Position numbers and translations under genes: made by a program
Origin: Apostichopus californicus
Lineage: Eukaryota > Echinodermata > Holothuroidea > Aspidochirotida > Stichopodidae
Assembly: GCA_020650975.1 (NCBI GenBank)
Contig: JAIPMN010000714.1
Coordinates: 1 to 53,388 of the forward strand
Direction of reading: 5' to 3'
Length of the DNA stretch: 53,388 nucleotides
Notes under the pieces: model-generated
What the model saw: only the letters and a program-made list of their open reading frames with translations
What the model was told of the DNA's origin: nothing
The model's database searches: none
In this document: positions 1-21,000 of the stretch, in pieces
Layout: each line of letters opens with the position of its first letter
Numbering within the stretch: position 1 is the stretch's first letter

Positions 1-3000
1 TTTTTTTATATCTAAAGCTGCATTTTGCACTGGAATTTGCCACAGTCTTCCAGTGACATACCTGACCTGTAAAACAAAAGATAATGCATCTGAAAACATG
101 ATCTGTTAATTAAGTCAGTTGGACAAATGAAATTAACCACAAACTTGAAACAAATTGCAATAGAGCATAACTTTGTGGGACCACAAATTTTAGGTACATA
201 TACAGTTGATGTAATACATCTTTAAGGACTCATTTCAGAGGAAGCACTTCAATTATTCTAATCACGTAGGGCTGTCTTTTCTATAGAATGTACAGTAGGG
301 GATGTGTTTATTATATCATTTTGTTATATGCAACATGATTGATCTTGTCTAATGGATGAAAAAGCTGTAAATTTTCATTTGTAGAAAAAGTAGTCGTCCC
401 TCAGCCAACCACAAGGCTTGGTTTAGTTGTCTGGCAAGAAATGAATTGGCCTGCAACTTCCACTCTCAACCACCAGCTTTGCACCTCGAAGACTAGTGGT
501 CATGTAAACGGCACAGATATTTTTTATTAATTTGCAGCAACAAAAGTTATTGATCAAGTGATCATAGCCTGTATGAGTTTACATTTCAGTCTTGAACATC
601 TGGAATTTTGTGGAAACAAAACTACTTTGTTTTTTATAGGTGTACAGGTCTTTATATTCGTTCTATAAATTCTCTCAATAGATCCCCATTTCTGATTCAT
701 TTGATGTAAAACTGGGGTTTATCCTTTCAAAGACTTTCTCTTCAAATAGTATGAATTTTGTAGACTTACTGTACTGTTTGTAGTGCACTCACCAATTACC
801 TGCACCTGGTATCCAGGTTGATGAGTCATGTGCAGTGTGATATTGTGCTGGTAAACACAACATGCCAACTCATCGGTTGAGTGGACTAATTTGAAAAACT
901 GTGATAAATGTTGCCGTTGCACTGTATACATCTTTGGTTTTGTTGCAATGTGTAGCATGGTCGAGTGCAAGGAACTTTGCAAGCTCTGTAAACTGGTTTG
1001 TCAGAAAGTTAGTATATATATCAATGAATGCACTTGATTATTTATTGGTTAACGTATTGTGGAAGTAAAGATGCATGTTTATAGACCATTTCCACTGCAC
1101 ATTGAATTGTAACTGTATGTTTGGATGCCACTAGTACTGCTAGTTCACAATCTGCCTATTTAGGGTCATTCATGGATTGATTTTGTACTTAATATTATTT
1201 CAAACTGCTCAGGTGAATCTCTCTAATATTTGCCAAAGATTACAACAACATGGAAATTTATTTGAGACAAACAAGATGTGAAACACAGCTGGTGGGAGGG
1301 GGAGAGGGTATTTATAGAATAAAACTCCTCTGGGCAATGAACTACATACTTGAGTTCCAGGTGTTTGTACCAAACTTTGTTGAAGGTTGCCTCATCAGTT
1401 GTAACAGCAATTGATCTGTGAATCTGCTCATTCATAAATATCACTTGATCCCCCCCACTGCTCCCTCTCTCACCCCACCCCTTTGGCCTCCATTTATAAT
1501 CTCAACAATCTCAGTGCTATGATAACAACTACCAAAATTATCTTTATGAAATATTTATTGAATTCTGTAAATTTACAGAATCTATAGGCTTTACTCTTGG
1601 TACCCTTAAAAACCCTTTGATGCCTTCTTTCACATCTCCATGAATATGGTTTGTGACTTTGTGCACATTGTGAGAACTTTGAATAAACAACTTGTTTACG
1701 TAGCTTTGTTCCTGCATGTTTTGTGGTAAAGTTGTTCTGCTCTGATTGGGGAAAAATGTTAGTTGTGTCACATCCAGGGGTGCAATCCTTTATTCTTTGA
1801 ATGTCCTTCAGCTTGTATTGTAAGTGCCAAAAGAGTGGTCTGGGCCATTTACATTATATACAGGTATGTGTACATTGCAGTATATCCCCGGTGCTCATTG
1901 TTGTGGGCTTAAGGAGGATTGTATTGCATGGCATGCTTTATTTATAGCATTGTGACTGGAGGAACAAGATGCCCTTTGTATCAGTCAAACAACTTGCATA
2001 CTATTAAAGATTTCTCGCAGGCCAAATCAATAATGTATTGAGCGAGGAGAAGGTTCCCTTCTGTGTGATTCTATTGTCCATGCAAGGATACTTGGCCGGA
2101 AGCAGAAAGGTGTGTGGGGTCATTTCTTGGATTTAGACAATTATGATTTAACTCCTGAAAGATTTCAGATCCGAAGTGTATTCACAAAGAGAGAAGGAAA
2201 AAAGTGGTCTGATTGTTACTTCAAAGAGATTGTTGTGTACTGTAGGTAAAACCATGGAGTCTCTTCTAACTCCTGGTAAAACGTAATTGTGTGGGGTGTC
2301 TGACATATTAATTCTAGCAGGATGGGTTTTAATTGCTTACTGATAAAGTTTCTAAATGAATAATTAGTTACACACTTTCTATGCATAAACAAGAGACTGA
2401 TGACTCGCTAAAAAATAGTTGAGATTTTGAGTTGGTCTAAATGAAAGGGAATTTGAAAAGGTGTGTATAAGGTTGGACAATAAATTTTAAAACTGAGTTA
2501 AAGAGTTGAATCCTGGAAGACATAGGATGGTATCTTTTCTTAATTGTGTATTGAATTACAAATATGAAAAGGGTTTACAGAGATATCAATTGTTTAGTCT
2601 GACAAATAAAGTTTAGTTGGTGTAGTTTGTATCAATTCACCAGAATTTGTTTGCTAGTTTGGTTTGTGTACTAAGCTTGAAAAGATTACAGTACATTATA
2701 TTCCGTTTGAGAGGAAAGTTATAGAAAATAGGCAATGTGTTTGTCTATAGCGTAAGATACTAGCCGGTTAGACCTACAAATTTAAGTAATTATCACACAC
2801 TGTACAGTATATATATATGCTGTTCTTCAAAGTTTCGACAGTCTCAGTTAGGTCTGAAAAAAGGGTGGTTACCTCCTCTCATCATCCTTTTAATTGAACT
2901 ATTTAACTAGCAATTAGAAGCTCCATGGATCTAGTCAGCTTGGATCATTGTGCAGCAAAGTTTCTTCTTCCAAATCTGCATAGTTTAGTAAGATTTCATA

Positions 3001-6000
3001 CTTTTAGCATTAAAGCATAGTTGAATTTTTAACCTGCAATTCAGATCAATAACTATTACTGCTGTAACGTGCTGTAGCAGTGAAACAACGAGTTTGACAT
3101 ATTTTGATTGCCCTTTAACTTTTCTCATTGATTGTATTTGAAATGTAAAAATAGAAATCATTGTCCCCACATACAATGCACATTCCAATTACGTGACTTC
3201 CCTGAAGGCCTCTTGTTCAAATATCGAAACTTGAAAATGAAAGAACTCTCACAAGTTTTCATGAATCTATATGCTGATTTTAGATACTATTATTTTTTAT
3301 TGAGTTCCTTCAAGTTTGTTAGTTTTAATTCATATACTGTATGTTAACCTAGAAAACCGGATCCCAAGGAAAGGTGAAGAGAAGAATAGATACAAAAGGT
3401 GACAGAATGAAACCAAAAAGGATGTGTTGGCCGTATTTGTTTTGTAATAACAGTACTTGTTGTTATGTACTGTAATATACATTGGGTATGTATCATAGCA
3501 AGCATAGGTAATGCATCTACCAGTGCAGAAGATAAACAATGGTGTTTGTCAGTCTATATGCAAACTGTAGACTGACTTTACAATGAGACAGTGATTCACT
3601 ATTCTAAACTTTATGACAGATACATATCAGTGTTATAGAACATAAAATTGTACATTGTAAGCGATACCCTTTGCAATTTCATGCAGATAGAGGAGGGGGG
3701 GGGGGGTAGAAGAATTCATCTCCTTGAGATATTTCAAAAGTTTCTAATTTCTGAAGTGATATATTGGTTACATATGTGCCTGAATGCTTGAAAAGCAATA
3801 TTAAGACAGTTTAATAGCTGTAGACTTTGATGCGGTGCTGGAAAAGTCAAATCCAACATCTTAGTGGGTCGTATGCACATTTCAATATGTACTCTGCTCG
3901 CCACTCTTGAAGCAATTTCCTTATGTCACTAATAATCTCATTGAAACATATTTATGACTATAGAACTTTTGCCAAAACTGACACTCCTTCTTTGGTAGGA
4001 ATCATTAGAGGGTTGAAACCTCCAGAAAAATTGATTAGCAATTTGTTTTAGTTGTCAGTGCTGATAACCTTGAAATCATCAGTTTTGCATTGAATTTGCC
4101 ATGTACAGTCCCCCTACCTGTTGGTAGTGGGCATACTCGACTATTATCAGAAAGAGAGGGTACCTTTGAAAGTAGTGGTTTAAATTACATCACCAAATTC
4201 ACACCAGGTACTGTATGATGACATCAGGCATATCTACGACATCTTTTGTCACAATGAAGACGAAATAGGAACGTATTGAAAATGGCAACGTGAATGGAGC
4301 ACGAACGTCTTGTAACTATCATACCAGTGAAGGTTTTGAAGAGACAAAAAATTACACCTGTAAGTCAGTCCTAAAAATGTTTGAAACCTCCACAACCACC
4401 TTTCATCGGTGCCAAACCTGCGAAATCCTTTTTAAAGCAATTTGCCTTGAAATAGTTGTTACTATTGCAAAAAAATCCTTACTTTACATGGCGAGTTCTT
4501 TGATGATCTTGATCTGTTTAAAGAACTAATCAGAATTGCATCAGCTTTTCATACTTTTACATCATCACAATGAAGAGTGTACCTCTCTAAGGGATCACTG
4601 ACAGTGACAAAACATCCCTTTCCTTTATCCTTGGAAAGTTAAATTTCAGTCCATCCTGTTCCACTGCTGTTTTGTCGTTGCCACCGATTCATTCCTGTAA
4701 AACACTCTCAGCCTGGGCAAAAGTCTTCATAAATCATAATAAAGCCTGTCCTGCTTATAATATCTTTCTGGTTGTTATTCGTCTGCTTAGAAGCACACAG
4801 ACTCTAATAGCCCCTGCTTGATCCGTTTCTTGGAAGAATGCCAGCTCCTCTTTTCATTTTACAGGAAGGTTAGCTAGAATATTCTATGGAAGACTTCCCT
4901 TTGATTTTTACCTTAAAACATGCACGCACACACTTACACACACACACACACACACTGGTTCGTTTCAACTAAATTCAGTTTTATTCAAAGTGAGGTCATC
5001 CGTAGAGCGGATGGTTAGTGCAAACTGCAAAGCTGTATGTAGTGGTGCACAATTGTGAAACTGTGTACACATTGTCCTATTCAAGCCTGATTTGTGCAGT
5101 CACCCAATAGACATACTTTACTATTGACTAATTACTACCATGCAATAGATGACAGTACACTTTTCTTTTGAAACCATAACTACCATATACTCACATTGAC
5201 ATCAGAATCATGATTAAGACAGCACAGACTGAAATGAGGAAGTTCTGTGTACTGAAGGTAAATACAACTAGCATTTTAGAGTTGTCCCTTCCACATACCT
5301 TCTCATTGATCACAAGACTCTTCCAGCAGGGCATTTTCTACGTAGCAGTCAATACATAAATAGCACAACCGCACGTTGCATCAGACTGTTGCTTTTGAGT
5401 GTGTGTGTGTATTGCATCGCCATATTTGGTGATAACAAATCCTTATATGGATTGCTGACTCAATGACGCAAGTGTTCTGCCCACATGTGTGTGCTAGGTA
5501 ACAGGATATATTGGTTGAAAGATCCGCCTAGTAGTGCATTCTTAACCTATTCATTGAAGAAGACACACTAAAGTTCCAGAAAAATGTGCTTTGAAGAAGG
5601 AATATCTATAGTCGTGGAAGCAGGTAAATTAATACCATTAAATCTTAAAATAATATCAGATATTTACTTTCAAAATATTCTAAAAGAAATGGAACCCATA
5701 TTGAAGTTTTTGTGTGTGTTTGTTACTTTGTTCATGTCACAATTTGCATGCAGATTGTGCAATTTGGGTAGCAAGTAAAAATCTGAACAGTCTGCAGTAC
5801 TATGCAGTACTACTGTATCTGTCAGCAACTCAGATGGCAGAAGATCAAGAAGGAGTGAAATGTGAAACTGTTTTAAAAATCAAAATTTCAAATGAGAAAA
5901 TGGAAAATACTAATAACCTTCTCATCTTTCATGAAAAATGTCTCTTTGGAATCGTATAATCTGTCAGAGAACTGGTTAGCAAAGAAGTAGTAAAATAGTA

Positions 6001-8872
6001 AAGTGAAGCTTTTTTGGAACAGCTTTATTTTTGTGAACAGTTAGTACTTGATGTGACAACCTGTCTGCTGTAGCTCTATACGCTTGACTTCCATGATTAA
6101 GTGGCTGTTATTTCATGAACTGTTTTAATGTTACCAAAAATGTACCAAGTTTTCAAGCACATCATATGTGGAGCCTGGGGGTAGCTTCCACTGATCTTGA
6201 TTAATGGTCACCCTGAACTAAGGGAATAATTACTCTGTATCTTGCAAAAAAAAATTCATGTTTCATGCCATTTGAGAAGGCTTTATTATGGATGTTTGGT
6301 GGATTTTCTTCTATTTATAATGCTTCAGGCATTTGTTAAACATGATACTGAAGTTGCTGTAAGCAGCAAGGCAGCTCTGTGATCATTGGTACCCAAAATA
6401 TAACGAAATATAAAATTTGCAAAATCGACTAAAACATGATATCCATTAAGATATTCTCTTCAGTAGAATTATATAATTTAGTTTGTTATTACTAACAGTT
6501 TTGTCCACATTTAAATGGTAAAACTCTTTGCTCAGAAATTTGGGTATTTTCCTCATAGTAACTGGTGATGAAAGCTGACTATATAGTTAAGCTAATGATG
6601 AATTGCATTGCCATGGGGATGTAAATCATGTGACTATGGAAAAGTATCATTGATCACAACAATATTTTTGCGAAAATTATTTACAGTTTTAGGTGTTTGG
6701 AATATGACAATTTTCTCAAGCAAATAACCTGGATGTTGTGAGATGTAAGTTTTTGCACTGGTGCTATATGGCTGAGTAGTTTAGTATCCTGTTGAGTTTC
6801 CCCGGGAATCATCCTACATACTGAGTAAACATGATAAGTAGTAATCCTCAGTACATAGTAAGTAAACATGACAAGCCAATCAACAAACTGATAGTGGCTT
6901 TAGCAAGAATCTTGAAAGTATTAGGGGAATTGCTATTGATTCAGGTAAAGATGTGATTGGTGGGATAACATCACATGACGAAGTTATTTGGGCAGCTTGT
7001 TTTCTTTCTTATCGCTTGGAAGTGGTGTGATGTTATTTCGGGAACAATTTGGACTTAGCCCTTCAGACTAGACCTCACTGTACACAGTATTTATTATGGT
7101 GTTGCTTAGTTTATCAAAAGTGGTAAGATGTCTGTTTTGGGGTCTTGAGTCAACAAAACTGTGGACTTGGACCCCCTGTGACACCCCTTTTGTGTTAATA
7201 TTACCCTACAGTACTTAGTTAACGGCTTTGACGCATCAGTCAACTGCCCAGAATCAGTCGGAATGGAGTGCTGCATTTTAATACCATGACTACTTCTTAC
7301 CTTCTGTATTTTGTGATCAGTTTTCTCACACTTGATAATGAGTGCAATGTTAATCTTTAACATTGACAAACTAAAAGATGAGGGGATTTACATTCAACTA
7401 ATAGTTGGATGTCAGGTAAGATACATACAATACAAACTTTTATAAGAACGGTTTCTTGTTATGTAGTTTGAAAGTTAATGTTTAAATGCTTTCTATGCAG
7501 ATTGATACATTATACAGTACTTAAAACAATGGAAAAAACTGACTGAGAAAAGAGCAAGCAACTATTTGGAAAGACCTTAACTTCTTTGCTGTTTTCTAGT
7601 GAATTGTCATACATGTTTGCTTTGTCACATTCAGTTCCACTTAAATTTTTGATCGACTCCCCAGTTAAGTTTAAAAACTTGAAGTAACACGCAGTGAATT
7701 CCTCCTGTTGCTTTGAGTTTAGTGGTTAATTCCAATGTAGCCAAATGGAATGTCAAAACTGGTACCGTTCCTCGCATTGGCCCCTTGCAGGAAAGGTTAT
7801 CCCAGCACTTTATGTTTCTTATGACTTGTTGTTGCTGTCTTGTATCTTGAATATTTGCCATGATCTCACATGTTTGACAGTCATTCCAGTTGACAAATGG
7901 CCCTCGCTTTAATCCGGGTTGTATTATTACACGGTACCTACATAATGATAATATTGATCCAACACTGTGTGCGATCAGTGTTACAGATCTGGTAAAGAGC
8001 AATACCTGACATTTCACAATCCTAGTCTACGCTGCAGGTCATGAATCTTCCATAAAATGAGAGACTAACACTGGGTTGATTGCTAAAGGCAAAGAATGAA
8101 AGGGAAAACGAAAAAACAGCCGGCCAGTAAAGTATAACTTTTGGCTGAATCAGTAGTTCCTTGTTCGACGTTGTTATTCTAGCTATAAGTTAAGGTATAT
8201 ACTATGTATACATGTCCTCATGTTATTGTGCCTGGTCCTTTCAATGAAAGATCCAGACTGGAAGTCCTGTATATGTTCTATAGATCACATAGTAAACACT
8301 CTGGGCAAGAATGTCTTATAACTGAAAAGAATTTAGTTTCAAACAAGACCAAGTGGACTTGTCTTGGATCTAGCTCAGGTTGTCTCAAGTGCCGACTCTT
8401 ACACAGATGTACTTTAGTGTCATGATATCACACACACGTACTGTAGTAACAATGAAAATCACAACAAATCGATTGGGCGCATATCTGGTGATTCTGATTC
8501 AACCACATATTGAAATGTAATTAAGTTCTAGATTGCGAGATATTGACACGGTCATTTTATACGAATATTTCACAGTGTGCAAACGACGTCAAATGTTGTA
8601 AAATGTGTCTATATTTCATACAGGAAGACTGTTCTTTCTGAATATTGAAACAGTTTGCTTTAAAATTTTATACTATAAAACTCTTAATGACAGGGTTGAT
8701 GCCCACAAGGGATTTCTACAAATCTTTTCTGGTTCTCACTTATTTTTGGACAAATTTAACTCACTTGCACTACTGTAGTCAGAAACATTTGAATTTTAGT
8801 TGAATTTGAGCAAATTGTATGGCAAGGAAAAATCACAAAGCTAACTGGCTTCCTGGTTTTTGTTTCTTTCAG
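1..8872. other. Upstream region without a recognisable coding gene
   Basis: I find no conserved protein on either strand. Open frames are short and not protein-like; the longest (128 codons, 8017 down to 7631, - strand) matches no family I know. The stretch is AT-rich with short simple repeats: a G run at 3695-3706 and a CA repeat at 4922-4955. It probably holds upstream intergenic sequence and/or 5' introns of the MNK gene, because a non-coding exon of that gene is visible at 8873-8941 and its transcription start must lie further left. One candidate first exon ends near 5625 (GAAGCAG followed by GTAAAT), but it has no independent support. Confidence 0.6.
4922..4955. repeat. CA dinucleotide microsatellite
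   Basis: An imperfect run of CA dinucleotides interrupted by CTTA and CG, with no gene nearby. It is likely polymorphic in length. Confidence 0.85.
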
Positions 8873-8941
8873 ATTGTGCAATAACCGAAAACTCAGCTGA
8901 TTCACTCTCAGTTAACCAAGTTTATTGTTGGGATCTCTCAG
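8873..8941 (+). other. Probable 5' UTR exon of the MNK gene
   Basis: A 69-nt segment sits between a good acceptor (TTTGTTTCTTTCAG) and a good donor (CAG followed by GTAAGAAT), about 830 bp upstream of the first MNK coding exon. It has no ATG. Its only open frame, if continued into the next exon, reaches a TGA a few codons after overlapping the MNK start codon, so it cannot extend the MNK protein at the N-terminus. I therefore read it as untranslated leader. RNA evidence would be needed to be sure that it joins this gene. Confidence 0.5.
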
Positions 8942-9784
8942 GTAAGAATAGAAATTCTAATTATTTTTTCTAGTATCAGACACTAACAGAAAGACCGAAT
9001 ATGCCGTACTCTGTATGTCTAGAAAATCCCAATCCGAAAAGCTGCCCATAACGAGCTAAATATTATTGGAACTAACATACATGTCTCATTGATGATGTCA
9101 TTTACTTTACTGTTGCCAGATGCCTAAGATTTCTTACAAAGTAAATTCTTGGAAGATAAAACATAAGTTAACTCATCTACCAAAGCAATGCCAAAATTCT
9201 TGTCTTTTTGACATACATTCAGTAACAGAATGAGAATTTTCATAGTCTGAAAAGGACCTTGTGAAAATATTCTATCCTTGAAGGAAAACCCATAGGAATG
9301 GAAAAAACGTAGTATGCTTTGTTGTCTGTTCGTTCCATCAGGATGCGCATATGCGCATATTGAAAGGAAATACTGCCAAGGGAAAAAACCCTGTACAATG
9401 AAATACACAGCTTTTGTTGCAAGTGGCTTTTATGTGTAATGACTTATTACTTTGCAACTGGGGATTCCCCAATGTTGTCATAAGGTGGGTAAAGTTTTGG
9501 GTTTCGTCATTAAACAAATAGTTCATTTCAGAGAGAGTGCAACCTTGTAAGTTTTATGGGATTGTTATGTTTGACTTTTGCACTGAATTGTTTGACCAAA
9601 AAGAAAGAGATGTTAACAAACTACAGGGGCTTTTACAACCCCCATGAGGAGACTGAAAGCTAAAAGACGGGTTAGTAAGCAGTACAGAATGGTGGTAGTG
9701 ATCTGTGATAATTATTCTGATTTCTGTTTAATTTTATCATAATTTATATCATTTATTTTGTCGTAGTAGGCAGCCGTTGTAGCC

Positions 9785-16153
<6,369 letters not shown>

Positions 16154-17582
16154 AGAGGAGCAAGGTATCTCTAGGTTCCGTCTCGTGATGGTATTCATTT
16201 TTTCGTCGCTCTTGTGCTTTCCCGGATAACTTTTTGCGGATTAAAAGGACATTATTTGTTTGAACGATCCAAGAACATTCTGAATCCCTGCATGATTTAT
16301 ATTTGTTCTCTCGCGAAGAGAAGAGTTTATTTCTCCGTCATCGAGTGGAGGACCATTCACCAGAATCTGCTGCTGATCAGCCCCTCTCTTTACATCCACG
16401 TAGTGAGCTTTGGAAAGATTGTTGGAAAGGTCTTTTGATTTATTGCAGAGATTTGAGGACATTTGAGCTTTCAGTTTAATTAGTATGCATTGGGCTTTCT
16501 TAACATCGATATAAGGATGTAAGTCTCCGTCTAGCAGCAGCGTGGACTCTCTGGTGTTTGCTCGTTCCCTGCAGGAACTTAAAACTCATCGAGAAAGTTT
16601 GTCGAAAGGAAGGTGACAATTACAAGATGTAAAACTACTGAAATGAAAAGGGGTGGGAAGTTAAGTGACTGTGTGATCAGAGTGTGTGACTTTCTAAGAG
16701 GGTCAAGAAGAAGAAAATGTCAGACAGTATGAAAATTGTATTAATTTGACAAAGATTTTCATTTGAGGGTCAGTTTATTTAGAAGCAAAGAGCAGCAGCA
16801 AAGAGGTGAAAAATAGTGTCTCATCAGAAAAGGGGGAAAAGAAAAAGATCAAAACCCATTTATTTTTTCATCCTAATTGTGGATCCAGTACATCTAAGTT
16901 GGTTGTCTGTCAGTACCGTTGTGGTGCAGCTTTTTTTTTCCCTTTGGCATTAAAACTGGGATCCATTTTACTTGAAGGCTGATATTTTAGGAATGGTGCC
17001 TGTCATGGTCTACCCTAAGGTTATCCTCATTTTGTTCTGACATTGTTGTGTTCAACTGTTTCAAAGTGCTTTTGTCTTACTATTATTACACAGAATTTAA
17101 GGAAGCATTGTTGCTTCGCAATTTCAGGAGTTGACTCGCCACTGAGTGTGATACGAGGGTGACACTCCTGTTATTAGTGACATGCTCTTAAAAATTGAAA
17201 AGTGTTACGAAAAGTTTTACTCCCTTGTGACTACTATCTGTTCTAGGTTGTGATATTTTCCTGTTTTATGAGCCAGATTTGTAAACAGACAGTTTGGCAG
17301 TAAGAGACAAGTATTTCAAAAAGAAGACAAAATTACCAAAAGAACAAAATTTTTCAACAAATTTTTTTTTCCTTTTTCATATTAGTACTAACCTTTGTTA
17401 TTATTGTCTTTGTGACTTTAATTAAAAATGCTCAAAAACATATTTTTGTTAAATTTAACCATAAGAGAATAAAGGTGCATTACATCGTCTGCTTGAAGCC
17501 AACTTAAGAAAGAGAAATATTACAAGTATATATAATAAAACAAAGTGTGTAATGTCTTGAAATGTATTGGACAAAAACAAAA

Positions 17583-17584
<2 letters not shown>

Positions 17585-17629
<45 letters not shown>
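17585..17629. repeat. 45-base poly-T run
   Basis: An uninterrupted T run. It could be a reverse-oriented retroposon tail or simple slippage. No retroposon body is recognisable next to it. Confidence 0.9.
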
Positions 17630-17633
<4 letters not shown>

Positions 17634-17941
17634 AATAAATTTTTACCGGTTTTTACTTTTGTAGGCTCTGGCTCTAGTGTTTTGCCTCACAGAAATGGTA
17701 TATTAGTTAAACTTTTGTACTGTTTGCACAATGTTTTTTCGTTTGTTTTTGTATGTGGAATGTATATTATGTTTTCTGCATTTGTTACAAAAGGAACAAT
17801 GGGGAGGTAGGAAGGGGGAGGGGTGGTGTTGAGAGGGGGGTGGGGAGTGGGGAGCTGCTATTTATAATTTATACCGTTACACCATCAGTCAGTGCTATGT
17901 TGGGATTTTTCATTAAAGGGGAATATACATTAAACAAAATT

Positions 17942-18090
17942 ATGGTGAAGTGGGGGGATCTCCCCTCCCTTCACCAAAATGATGGTGAAGTGGGGGGTTC
18001 TCCCCTCCCTTCACCATAATGGTGAAGTGGGGGATCTCTCCTCCCTTCACCAAAATTATGGTGAAGTGGGGGATCTCCCATTCCCTTCTA
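17942..18090. repeat. Tandem repeat of about 37-40 bp, four units, each self-complementary
   Basis: Units begin at 17944, 17984, 18021 and 18060 with GGTGAAGTGGGG and end with CCCTCCCTTCACC. Each unit can therefore fold into a hairpin, and neighbouring units can cross-pair. The fourth unit is degenerate. It lies about 1.8 kb beyond the MNK stop and may be within its 3' UTR. Confidence 0.85.
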
Positions 18091-21000
18091 CATTTATTAT
18101 CCTGTTAAATACCGATTGTTTAGGTCGAGATTTTTTTTGGGGGGGGGCGGTAAATTCAGGTAAAATATTCCTCTGTTTTCCTTTTACGTACTTTGTTCGT
18201 CTCACACCATCATGTCTCCGAGCTTTGTTTTCAGTTGACAGTTCATAACAGTAAATTGGTGTGAAGATGATGATGCCTTAATATGCATTGCATCTTTTTT
18301 TCTCTTTGTTTCCTTCCATGATTCGCATCAAGGGTATAATTGCAGCACAGTATTTTCTTCTGAATGTATTTGATATATTATTGAAGTTCACTTATAAGTG
18401 CACATATGATACTTCCCTACCACTCACCCACATATCTGTAATAATTGAAACCCCCCCCCTTCCCACCCCCCAGCAAATCTCAGTTCCTATTCCTGTGTCA
18501 TATGCAAGTTCTTCCCCATTTTGTCACTAAAAATTAATTCTTAAATGATATATTAGTTTTGACTACAAAAATTGTTATTTTTCTTCAATTATTTTTCTTG
18601 GGTCATTGTTACAACACATAGAACAAGAGAGGGGGCAACCCATCGATCAGTATTAAAAACTTTGACCTTTGCTCTCTGTTTTCTTCGGTTTTTTTTTTTT
18701 CTTTCCTTTAATGATAGTTGTATAATTGATCTACAGTTTTAATTTGTGCTTGCCATTTGAAAGATCTTTCACATATGCATGATTGGATAAAGAAGAACGG
18801 TCTCTGACCATTCCGCCAAATATTCGGTCACTTTTAACAACCTTGTTGAGCACAGGATGTGAAGTTTCCTTGCCTCGGGCTATTTTTTTGTTTTTTTATA
18901 AGTATGTCTTGTGAGTCAATACATATATTTTTTTTTTTTTTTTTCATGGAACGATTAGTGTTTCATTCCTGCTTTTCATTGGGCTTGTGAATTCAGTAGT
19001 CCACTAGACCGGTAAAACCCTTTGAACATTGCTGAAAAAAATCTGAAAGTTGTTGATTCCACAAGCTTCTGAGTAGGATTGAATGAGGCGAAGGGCTAAA
19101 GTGTTCACAAGTCCAATGAAATGCAGTATTATTTATTGCTCCTTTCAGTGGGCGACAAGTTATAAAAGGTAGTAAAATCCTAAGTGTCATGGACTCTCCT
19201 GTGTTAAAGAAAGTGAGCGAATCTGTCAGAAATACCCTTTTTAAGGGTGAGAATGATTGGAGGTACAGACTACAAAAATATAGTTCTGCGAGGGTCGCCT
19301 ATTAGATTTAAGCCTTAGAACAACCTATCCATGGCAGTCATGGTTATAATATAGGTGTCAACATTAATGTTGAATATTTATGCTTTCATGTATCAGATAA
19401 CTGCTCTTCATGTTGAAGTGAATAACCCCCTTCACCTGAAAGAAGGGATTGTTTATTCTATTGTTTCTGTTGTTTAAACATTGATTGTACTTCCAATACT
19501 ACATTCTTAAAGACTTGTGTCATCAAACCTAGTCTATTTATTTTGCAGGGAGTCATTTTTTCAGGACTATTTCTAAACATGACAATAACATCTACAACAA
19601 CAACAAAACTGACAATGGAAATGTTATTATTGATATACTAAATTTTGTTCCATTCGTTGGAAATATAAACATATCTAGAATATTGTCATGAATGTACATT
19701 AGAAAGCTCATTGTCTAATTTTGAGTAATTACATGGTGCATTTAACATTTGTCATGACTGTTTACAGATAAGCAAGTCATGTACCAGAAAGTTCTGTTGT
19801 ACTGTTAAATAATGAAAATGTCTGTGTTAAGGTATCCCCCCCTGGAATAATTTCCCAGAGAGCTCGCTCCTTCTAAATGGGTAGTAAACATTCTTAGCAC
19901 TTACACAAGTTCTGTGAAATGCAGTTTCTTGTGATTGTCAGGTTATGGCTTGTTTCCATCAAAGTAAATTTCTGGCCATTCTGTCGTCTACTCCCTCGTT
20001 TATTTTAATCATGGTTTTTTTTTTATCCTTCATACCCCCCACCCTTGCTCATGTTTTAATTTGCATATTTATGTTCCCTCTGTTCTCAGAGCTGATGTAA
20101 ATGCAAGTGCCTTAAAAGCAATCGGCCAAGGTAGAAAACCAATTCCTTTTATTTCCCTGTCTTTAAAAGAGATAACTGTAAAACTAAAAGTTAAAGGTCT
20201 TTTATTTTTGTAACAAAATGTTTTCATCTTGCTGGTAAAGGTTTGCTTTGTGGTCCATAAAAATAATCTGATAAAAGTGTACTCACCTTTAAGAAATAAA
20301 TGTCATTCCACCAATGGGTTGAAAAATGGAAATACTCTGTGTCTTTTGTAATATTTTTTTGATCTGTTTTTTGTGTGACTTTTTACTTAAGAATCACAGA
20401 AAGACAACTAATTTCAAGCAAGAAATTGGAAGCCATTTCATTGGTCTTTCATAGATCACTTGTTCTTGTCTGTTCCACTATCCCATATCCTCTACTGCTA
20501 TCCCATTCCCCCCCCCCTACTGCTATCCCATTTCCCATAACCCCATCCGTCCTCTCACATAATATGATCAACATAGAAAGCAATATCATTAGGAAGGACT
20601 GATTGTTAAAATGGTTGTAACTGCAAGGCCTTATATTCCAATGTCGCGGTATGATCAAGGATTTTGTAGAGGGGTGGCTGTTGCCCCCCAGTTCATTGAA
20701 ACCGATGCCCACGTAGGGGGATTGGTGTATCCTCCTCCCTCCCTCCCCCCACCCCCAAAGTGAACTTTTAGATGTGCATTCTGAGACAATTTTTTAGACC
20801 CACAGGTTAGGTCTACACTAAAGGTTGTGCTAATAACTAACATGATCCAAGGTTCTGTCTGAAAAATGCAAAGTTCACATCAAATGCATAACATCTTTAC
20901 AAGCCACAGTCTGGAGTTTGCCCAAGAACTAATTTCAGTTTCTCCAGAGTGTGTGCACCCCTCTCTTGCCCTTTCCCTGAATATTGTGCTATATGCTTGA

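Larger units (their letters stand above)
16154..20315 (+). other. Presumed MNK 3' UTR and downstream sequence
   Basis: There is no coding sequence after the MNK stop. AATAAA hexamers at about 17468, 17533, 17632 and 20295 are possible polyadenylation signals; the last is followed within about 75 bases by a GT-rich stretch (TTTTTTGTGTGACTTTTT). Vertebrate MKNK genes have long 3' UTRs, so any of these could be used. The region contains a 45-T run and a hairpin-forming tandem repeat, described separately. Confidence 0.4.

Noticed and set aside
7631-8017. 128-codon open frame on the - strand
   Set aside because: No recognisable domain, no plausible splice partners, and composition like the surrounding AT-rich DNA. 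Length alone is expected by chance in a window of this size.
9343-9358. ATGCGCAT tandem/palindrome
   Set aside because: Short perfect palindrome of 16 bp in non-coding DNA, with no context to make it more than a simple-sequence coincidence.
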